DNA of 64,000 bases, from NCBI RefSeq assembly GCF_036634175.1, contig NZ_JAZIFX010000001.1, forward strand, positions 4,836,001 to 4,900,000. The letters run 5' to 3'. A model generated the notes under the pieces. The model saw nothing but the letters and a program-made list of their open reading frames with translations, searched no databases and was not told the origin of the DNA. Position numbers and translations under genes: made by a program. Shown here piece after piece: positions 58,103-64,000 of the stretch. Source of the stretch: Streptomyces sp. P9-A2 (lineage in GTDB: Bacteria > Actinomycetota > Actinomycetes > Streptomycetales > Streptomycetaceae). Numbering within the stretch: position 1 is the stretch's first letter; each line of letters opens with the position of its first letter.

Positions 58103-59044
58103 ATGCGAGTAGTAGGACAAAACGACAAAATGCGGTCAGTGGTGGGTGTGCGGGTCGGGGTCGCCGCACTCACCCTCGCGGCCCTCGCCCCACTCGTCGC
58201 AGGCTGCGGCGAGGACCGGAAGGGCGGCCCCGCCGCCGTCCCGCCCGCGGGTGGTCAGCAGCCCCTCCAGGCGCCCCCGGCCCGCGCACTCGACTCCTAT
58301 GCCGCCGAACTGCGCGCCGCGCACGCCGCGCGCACGGCCGTCGCGAAGCGCTGGGGGCTCAAGCGGGTGCCCCTGACCGCCCCGTCCGCGCCGGAGGAGA
58401 AACCCAGGATCACCACCCGTAAGGGCTTCGAGGTCGACGGCCACCGGAAACTGGGCCTCCCCCCGGTCTTCACCACCGTCCCCACCGAGGAGAAGGTCGT
58501 CTTCCTCACCATCGACGACGGTGCCGAGAAGGACCCCGCGTTCCTGCGCATGATGAGCGAGCTGGAGATCCCGTACACCGCGTTCCTCAGCGACTACGTC
58601 ATCAAGGACGACTACGGGTACTTCGAGAAGATGCGGGACAGGGGAGTCGGCCTGCACAACCACACCCTGAACCACCCGTACCTGCCCGGCCTGTCCTACG
58701 CCCGCCAGAAGGACGAGATCTGCGACATGCAGGACGTCATCGAGAAGCGGTACGGCGAGCGCCCCGTCCTCTTCCGCCCGCCGTTCGGCAACTACAACAA
58801 GGACACCCTGCGCGCGGCGAAGGCCTGCGGCATCGAGTACGCCCCGCTGTGGAACGAGGAGGTCTTCGTCGACCGCTGGGACTACCGCGAGGGGGACAGG
58901 GAGTTGCACCCCGGCGACATCGTCCTCACCCACTTCCGGGGCCGCGACGAATGGGCGGGCACCATGCCCGACATGATCCGCCGCTTCCTGGACAAGGTCA
59001 CGGCCGAGGGGTACGCGGTGGGACGCCTGGAGGACTACCTGTGA
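58103..59044 (+). CDS. Polysaccharide deacetylase lipoprotein, first of two
   Basis: A 313-aa lipoprotein: signal peptide [17 protein letters not shown] with lipobox Cys at about residue 33. The NodB domain has motif 1 VVFLTIDDG, motif 2 [10 protein letters not shown], motif 3 RPPFGNYN, then [11 protein letters not shown] and [11 protein letters not shown]. Metal and catalytic residues appear intact, so deacetylation of a cell-wall or extracellular glycan is plausible. The stop overlaps the start of a paralogue (GTGA), so the two are coupled. Confidence 0.9.
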   Translation: MRVVGQNDKMRSVVGVRVGVAALTLAALAPLVAGCGEDRKGGPAAVPPAGGQQPLQAPPARALDSYAAELRAAHAARTAVAKRWGLKRVPLTAPSAPEEKPRITTRKGFEVDGHRKLGLPPVFTTVPTEEKVVFLTIDDGAEKDPAFLRMMSELEIPYTAFLSDYVIKDDYGYFEKMRDRGVGLHNHTLNHPYLPGLSYARQKDEICDMQDVIEKRYGERPVLFRPPFGNYNKDTLRAAKACGIEYAPLWNEEVFVDRWDYREGDRELHPGDIVLTHFRGRDEWAGTMPDMIRRFLDKVTAEGYAVGRLEDYL

Positions 59045-60087
59045 TCCGGTCGGTCCGGTCACTCCGGTCGGTCCGGTCACTCCGGTCGGTCCGGTCACTC
59101 CGGTCGGTCCGGTCACTCCGGTCACTCCGGTCGGCCCGGTCGGCCCGGTCGGCTCTGTCGGTCCGGCGGGGGGCGGCCACGGTGGTTCTCCTGGCGGCGA
59201 GTCTCGTCCTTCCGGCGGCGCTGGCCGGCTGCGGCCCGTCCGGCGGGCGGCCGGACGCAGGCCCGACGGCTCAAGGGGCCGGGACCGAGGCGGGGGAGGA
59301 GACGGAGGCGGAGGCAGGGAAGGGGACGGAGGCGAAAACGGGGCCGGGGGCGGAGGCGAAGACGGGACCGGAGGTGAAGACGGGGCCGGGGGCAGAGACG
59401 GAGACGGGGGCGGAGGCGGGGAAGGGGGCCGGGGACGGTGCGGGCCGGTCGTCCGGCCCCTCCGACTCCGACTCCGAGCCGAACCGCCCTGCTCCCGGCC
59501 GCCCGCCCGTCGTCGACCACGTCCCCACCCGGGACAAGGTCGTCTTCCTGACCTACGACGACGGCGCCGAACGCGACCCCCGCTTCATCGACCTCGTCCG
59601 CCGGCGCCGCCTCCCCGTCAGCATGTTCCTCACGGACAGCGTGGTCGGGCCCGGCTACGCCCACTTCGCCCGGCTGCGCTCGGTCGGGGCGAGCCTGCAG
59701 AACCACACCCTCGACCACCCCGCCCTGCGCGGCCTGCCCTACGCCGGCCAGCGCGCCGAGATCTGTGGCCAGCAGCGCAAGATCGCGTCCCGCTTCGGCG
59801 TCCGCCCTCACCTGTTCCGCCCGCCCTACGGCACGTACGACACCACGACGCTCCGGGCCGCCGCCGACTGCGGCATCAAGGCGGTCGTGCTCTGGCGGGT
59901 CACCCTGGAGGGGGACGGCACCCTCACCTACACCCGCGGCGCCCATCGCCTGGCCCCCGGCGACATCATCTCCGTCCCCGCGGGCGAGACCCCGCCGCTG
60001 ACCCTTGCGGAACGGACGACGCGCTTGCTGAGCGAGCTGGAGGAGCGGGGGCTGAAGGTCGGGAGGCTGGAGGACTACGTCCGGTGA
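59041..60087 (+). CDS. Polysaccharide deacetylase lipoprotein, second of two
   Basis: A 348-aa paralogue of the preceding gene. Its N-terminus is unusual: four RSVRSL repeats encoded by perfect 18-bp DNA repeats come before the hydrophobic signal segment ([16 protein letters not shown]) and lipobox LAGC. A linker of about 95 residues follows, mostly Gly/Glu/Ala/Thr/Lys repeats ([18 protein letters not shown] type). The NodB domain comes next: [43 protein letters not shown] start overlaps the upstream stop. The first non-repetitive possible start is far inside, so I keep 59041. Confidence 0.85.
   Translation: MIRSVRSLRSVRSLRSVRSLRSVRSLRSLRSARSARSALSVRRGAATVVLLAASLVLPAALAGCGPSGGRPDAGPTAQGAGTEAGEETEAEAGKGTEAKTGPGAEAKTGPEVKTGPGAETETGAEAGKGAGDGAGRSSGPSDSDSEPNRPAPGRPPVVDHVPTRDKVVFLTYDDGAERDPRFIDLVRRRRLPVSMFLTDSVVGPGYAHFARLRSVGASLQNHTLDHPALRGLPYAGQRAEICGQQRKIASRFGVRPHLFRPPYGTYDTTTLRAAADCGIKAVVLWRVTLEGDGTLTYTRGAHRLAPGDIISVPAGETPPLTLAERTTRLLSELEERGLKVGRLEDYVR
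59047..59118 (+). repeat. Four perfect 18-bp tandem repeats within the second deacetylase gene
   Basis: cggtcggtccggtcactc occurs four times without change. Shorter 9-bp derivatives (cggtcactc, cggtcggcc) follow to about 59160. In frame each unit adds RSVRSL. Confidence 0.92.
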
Positions 60088-60257
60088 TGCGGGCCCGTCC
60101 GGGGCGCCCCGCCCGTATGGCTGGGGCGGTCGAGGACGAGGCCGTTCGGACCGAAGCGGGGGTCCGGGGGACGGCAGCCCTTAGGGGTGAACCCTCGAAC
60201 ACGGGTCGGTTTCTCGGGCCGGCGCACCCGGAAAACCCGGCGACGCCACGCAGTGAA

Positions 60258-60284
60258 TTGGCACTCCGCTTGACCGAGTGCTAA
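60258..60284 (+). promoter_or_regulatory. CIRCE element 1
   Basis: TTGGCACTC, nine bases, GAGTGCTAA. Matches the HrcA operator consensus TTAGCACTC-N9-GAGTGCTAA at all but one position. A -35 hexamer (TTGACC, 60270-60275) lies in its spacer. Confidence 0.93.
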
Positions 60285-60299
60285 TCGCGGTCATAGTCT
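60270..60299 (+). promoter_or_regulatory. Predicted groES promoter
   Basis: TTGACC at 60270-60275 and tagtct at 60294-60299 (spacer 18), or atagtc with spacer 17. The -35 is inside CIRCE 1 and CIRCE 2 starts six bases after the -10, so bound HrcA would block both ends. Confidence 0.6.
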
Positions 60300-60304
60300 C
60301 GGGT

Positions 60305-60331
60305 CTGGCACTCCCCACTGGAGAGTGCCAA
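60305..60331 (+). promoter_or_regulatory. CIRCE element 2
   Basis: CTGGCACTC, nine bases, GAGTGCCAA. This is a second HrcA operator, slightly weaker than the first, placed around the likely transcription start. Confidence 0.88.
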
Positions 60332-60430
60332 CACGGCGACGGGCAGGTCCGGCACCCGCGACGACGGATCCATCTGGTCGCCACCTCAGACAGTTCACCC
60401 CGTGAGATCTCCGAAGGGGGAGGTCGGATC

Positions 60431-60739
60431 GTGACGACCGCCAGCTCCAAGGTTGCCATCAAGCCGCTCGAGGACCGCATTGTGGTCCAGCCGCTCGACG
60501 CCGAACAGACCACGGCTTCGGGCCTGGTCATTCCGGACACGGCCAAGGAGAAGCCCCAGGAGGGCGTTGTCCTGGCCACCGGTCCCGGCCGCATCGAAGA
60601 CGGCAAGCGCGTCGAACTCGACGTGACCGTCGGCGACGTCGTGCTCTACAGCAAGTACGGCGGCACCGAGGTGAAGTACAACGGCGAGGAGTACCTCGTC
60701 CTCTCGGCTCGCGACGTTCTCGCGATCATCGAGAAGTAA
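60431..60739 (+). CDS. groES: Co-chaperonin GroES
   Basis: GroES (102 aa), the heptameric lid of the GroEL folding chamber. It has [39 protein letters not shown] (with the mobile loop) and [35 protein letters not shown] start with GGGGGAGG upstream. Controlled by two CIRCE elements, so repressed by HrcA and heat-induced. Confidence 0.98.
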   Translation: MTTASSKVAIKPLEDRIVVQPLDAEQTTASGLVIPDTAKEKPQEGVVLATGPGRIEDGKRVELDVTVGDVVLYSKYGGTEVKYNGEEYLVLSARDVLAIIEK

Positions 60740-60765
60740 GTCACCTCGTAGCAGATTTGCTCCGA

Positions 60766-62476
<1,711 letters not shown>

Positions 62477-62525
62477 GCGACTCGCTCATAGCGGCGGGCG
62501 TCGGTGACCGACGTCCGTAGCGGAC

Positions 62526-62567
62526 ACGAAGGCCCGGTACCGCCGACCAGCGGTGCCGGGCCTTCGT
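62526..62567 (+). terminator. Terminator after groEL1
   Basis: A 17-bp stem with one non-standard pair (acgaaggcccggtaccg / cggtgccgggccttcgt) and an 8-base loop lies 49 bases after the stop. There is no long T-run, as is common in Streptomyces. Confidence 0.75.
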
Positions 62568-62727
62568 GCTGCGCCCGTACTCGCACTCGGTATCGATGCC
62601 GGTACGCGGTGCGGCGGGATCGGGATGGAAAGGAGCGGCGGGTGGGGCGCGAGTGGCCGGTGGGGCCGTGCGGGTCACGGACCGGTGTGCGGCTGCCCGG
62701 AGCCGTCCGGTATCGGTCGCCCTGAGG
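62568..62727. other. Gap after the groEL1 terminator
   Basis: 160 bases between the terminator and the remnant pair; together with flanking DNA it makes a region of about 450 bases without an intact gene. I see no gene, repeat or promoter of note in it. Confidence 0.35.
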
Positions 62728-62926
62728 CTACGAAGAACGCTGGGGCGGGACACCGGCGAGTGCGGCGGACAGGTCCGCCACGAACGCTCGCCGGGGACCG
62801 CAGCCAGCTCAGGTCCGGTGCGCTCACCGTCACCGGGACCCGTAGATCGGCCGCGATTCCCTCCACGTGACTCACCAGCCCCTGGTCGCTGGTGCCCTCG
62901 CTCAGGAACAGGACGCGCACGGTCAT
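62728..62926 (-). pseudogene. DUF4276/TOPRIM-like gene, N-terminal remnant
   Basis: It starts ATG 62926 overlapping the ATPase stop by ATGA. VRVLFLSEGTSDQGLVSHVEGIAADLRVPVTVSAPDLSWL is the typical opening of the DUF4276-like (TOPRIM-fold) partner of COG4637-type ATPases, with a Glu in the first acidic motif (SEG). After about 45 residues the frame shifts (near 62797) and continues as FVADLSAALAGVPPQRSS, then stop. Most of the gene (normally over 150 aa) is lost. Confidence 0.5.
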
Positions 62927-63714
62927 GCCGCACGTCCGTCCAGGTCGAGGGCGAGCTGGGCGTCCGGCGGTGCTTCCAGGTAGGGCAGGATGTCGAGTTT
63001 GGTGACGAACTCCCCGGTTCCGTCGGACGCACGCCAGGTCCCGGCCAGCGGGCGCAGCCGCAGCCGCCGGGTCACCTGGCCTTTCTCGGACCGGTAGGCG
63101 GAGGTGTCGGCGAAGAGGAGGTCCTGGGGGTCCACGAGCTGGACGAATCCGGGGGAGTGAGTGTTGATGAGCACCTGGCGGAACGGGTTGTCGTCGCCCG
63201 GGATCTCCTGGGGATCCACCGCCAGATCCCGCACGAGGTCCACCATCGCCGAGAGGTTGGCCGGGTGGATGCCGTTCTCCGGTTCCTCCATGCACACCAG
63301 CCCGCGGATCTCGGGGTCCTCCAGCAGCACGCACAAAGCGAGGAACCGCAGCGTCCCCTCGGACAGGCTCCGGGCGGGCAGCACCATGCCGCTGATCTCG
63401 TGCAGCCGGATGGTGAGCAGTTCCCGCACGTCGTCCTCCTGCACGTCGAGCGTGCGTACCTGGAGGCCGGACAGGTCCGAGAGCCGGCCGGCCACCCGTG
63501 AGTAGACCTGGTCGGGATCGTCCGGTGAGCCGTGCAGCGCGATGCGGAACAGCGTGCCCGGCAGGTGCAGTCCGTTGGGGCCCATCGACCGGGGATCGGT
63601 GTAGCCGTCGGAGCTTCGCAGCGCCGACGGTTCCAGGGCGAGCCGCCGCCACGACTGCATCTCCCGGCGTACCGCCAGGATGGTCGGGGCGTCACTGGTG
63701 TTGACCGTCGACAC
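62923..63714 (-). pseudogene. COG4637-like AAA ATPase lacking its N-terminal half
   Basis: A 263-codon frame containing the C-terminal part of a RecF/SMC-like ATPase of the COG4637 type. It has RREMQSWRRLALEPSALRSSD, the signature RSLSEGTLRFLALCVLLEDPE, Walker B GLVCMEEPENGIHP and the switch VLINTHSPGFVQLV. The Walker A lobe that should precede is absent; upstream is only low-complexity DNA and a stop at about 63791-63793. It cannot bind ATP normally as it stands. Paired by ATGA overlap with a DUF4276-like remnant, the usual two-gene arrangement. Confidence 0.65.
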
Positions 63715-63793
63715 GACGGTGGCCCGGGCCCGGGACGCCGCCGCGGGCCGCGGCTGGCCGCGGCTGGCCGCGGCTGCCTCCCCTGTGTCCCCT

Positions 63794-64000
63794 CAACCGT
63801 CACCGTCACAGCCGCACCTCACATCCCGCTAGCAGGCCCCGCGATCGTCGCGGATGCACAGATTCCCCAGCGCCCCCCAAGGCCCGCCGCCCCATCCTGC
63901 CAGCCCGGCCGCACCGGGCTCAGGGGGATCGATGCACATTGAACTGTTCACATGGTGCGATCCGGCATTTACGCTGCTCAGACGGTTGATCGTGCACCAG
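63794..64000. other. Window end without recognised gene
   Basis: 207 bases without a supported gene. The last 80 bases are AT-richer (cattgaactgttcacatggtgcg... ggcatttacgctgctcag) and may be a promoter for a gene beyond the edge. Confidence 0.3.

Noticed and set aside
58136..59125. Collagen-like [13 protein letters not shown]-terminus on the minus strand
   Set aside because: It is the reverse reading of the 18-bp repeat in the second deacetylase gene; the rest is a shadow frame.

Overview
The window is high-GC actinobacterial DNA and looks like a Streptomyces chromosome core segment. The evidence is the very strong G/C third-position bias, the frequent GTG starts, and the gene order: fusA-tuf, then the S10-spc-alpha ribosomal block, secY-adk-map, infA-rpmJ-rpsM-rpsK-rpoA-rplQ, truA, rplM-rpsI, glmM, coaA, glmS, acpS, nnr, alr, tsaE/tsaB/rimI/tsaD, and groES-groEL1. 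This is the arrangement known from S. coelicolor and relatives. There are no rRNA genes, tRNA genes, CRISPR arrays or biosynthetic clusters.

Layout. 1-2.7 kb: end of fusA and complete tuf. 2.9-16.5 kb: an accessory stretch. It holds a Rpn-like PD-(D/E)XK protein, an FtsX-type ABC transporter divergent from a NarL-type two-component system, and a whiJ/abaA-like regulatory cluster (truncated HTH protein, RsbW-like ATPase, desaturase-like membrane protein, divergent DapF paralogue, XRE regulator, DUF397 protein). It also holds gdhA, a cupin and several gene remnants. 16.7-34.2 kb: ribosomal protein, translocon, adenylate kinase, Met-aminopeptidase, IF-1 and RNA polymerase alpha genes, all on the plus strand and many coupled by TGATG overlaps. 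34.2-44.5 kb: truA, rplM-rpsI, amino-sugar genes (glmM, glmS), CoA and ACP genes (coaA, acpS). 44.6-45.9 kb: a solo IS200/IS605-type tnpB element. 46-55 kb: NAD(P)HX repair, alanine racemase, the t6A tRNA-modification genes and small conserved genes. 55-60 kb: a LacI regulator, a Uma2 remnant, a THUMP-like methyltransferase and two lipoprotein polysaccharide deacetylases. 60.2-62.6 kb: the HrcA/CIRCE-controlled groES-groEL1 operon. 62.7-63.8 kb: the decayed remains of an ATPase plus TOPRIM-like gene pair.

Most genes serve translation (ribosome, EF-G/EF-Tu, IF-1, RpoA, TruA, t6A), protein export and maturation (SecY, Map, GroES/EL) and cell-wall precursor supply (GlmM, GlmS, Alr, DapF). The unusual material lies in the 9-16.5 kb accessory cluster and in intergenic scars. 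These include a 197-bp tandem duplication of the map 3' end, a 31-bp copy of the rpsK 3' end exactly 100 bp downstream, repeats spanning the stop codons of alr and tsaE, a 36-nt palindrome before rpoA, 18-bp repeats encoding an RSVRSL-rich N-terminus, and several genes broken by single-base changes in C/G runs. No complete new system is visible. The best leads are the whiJ-like cluster with two interrupted members and the decayed COG4637-like ATPase/DUF4276-like pair beside groEL1.
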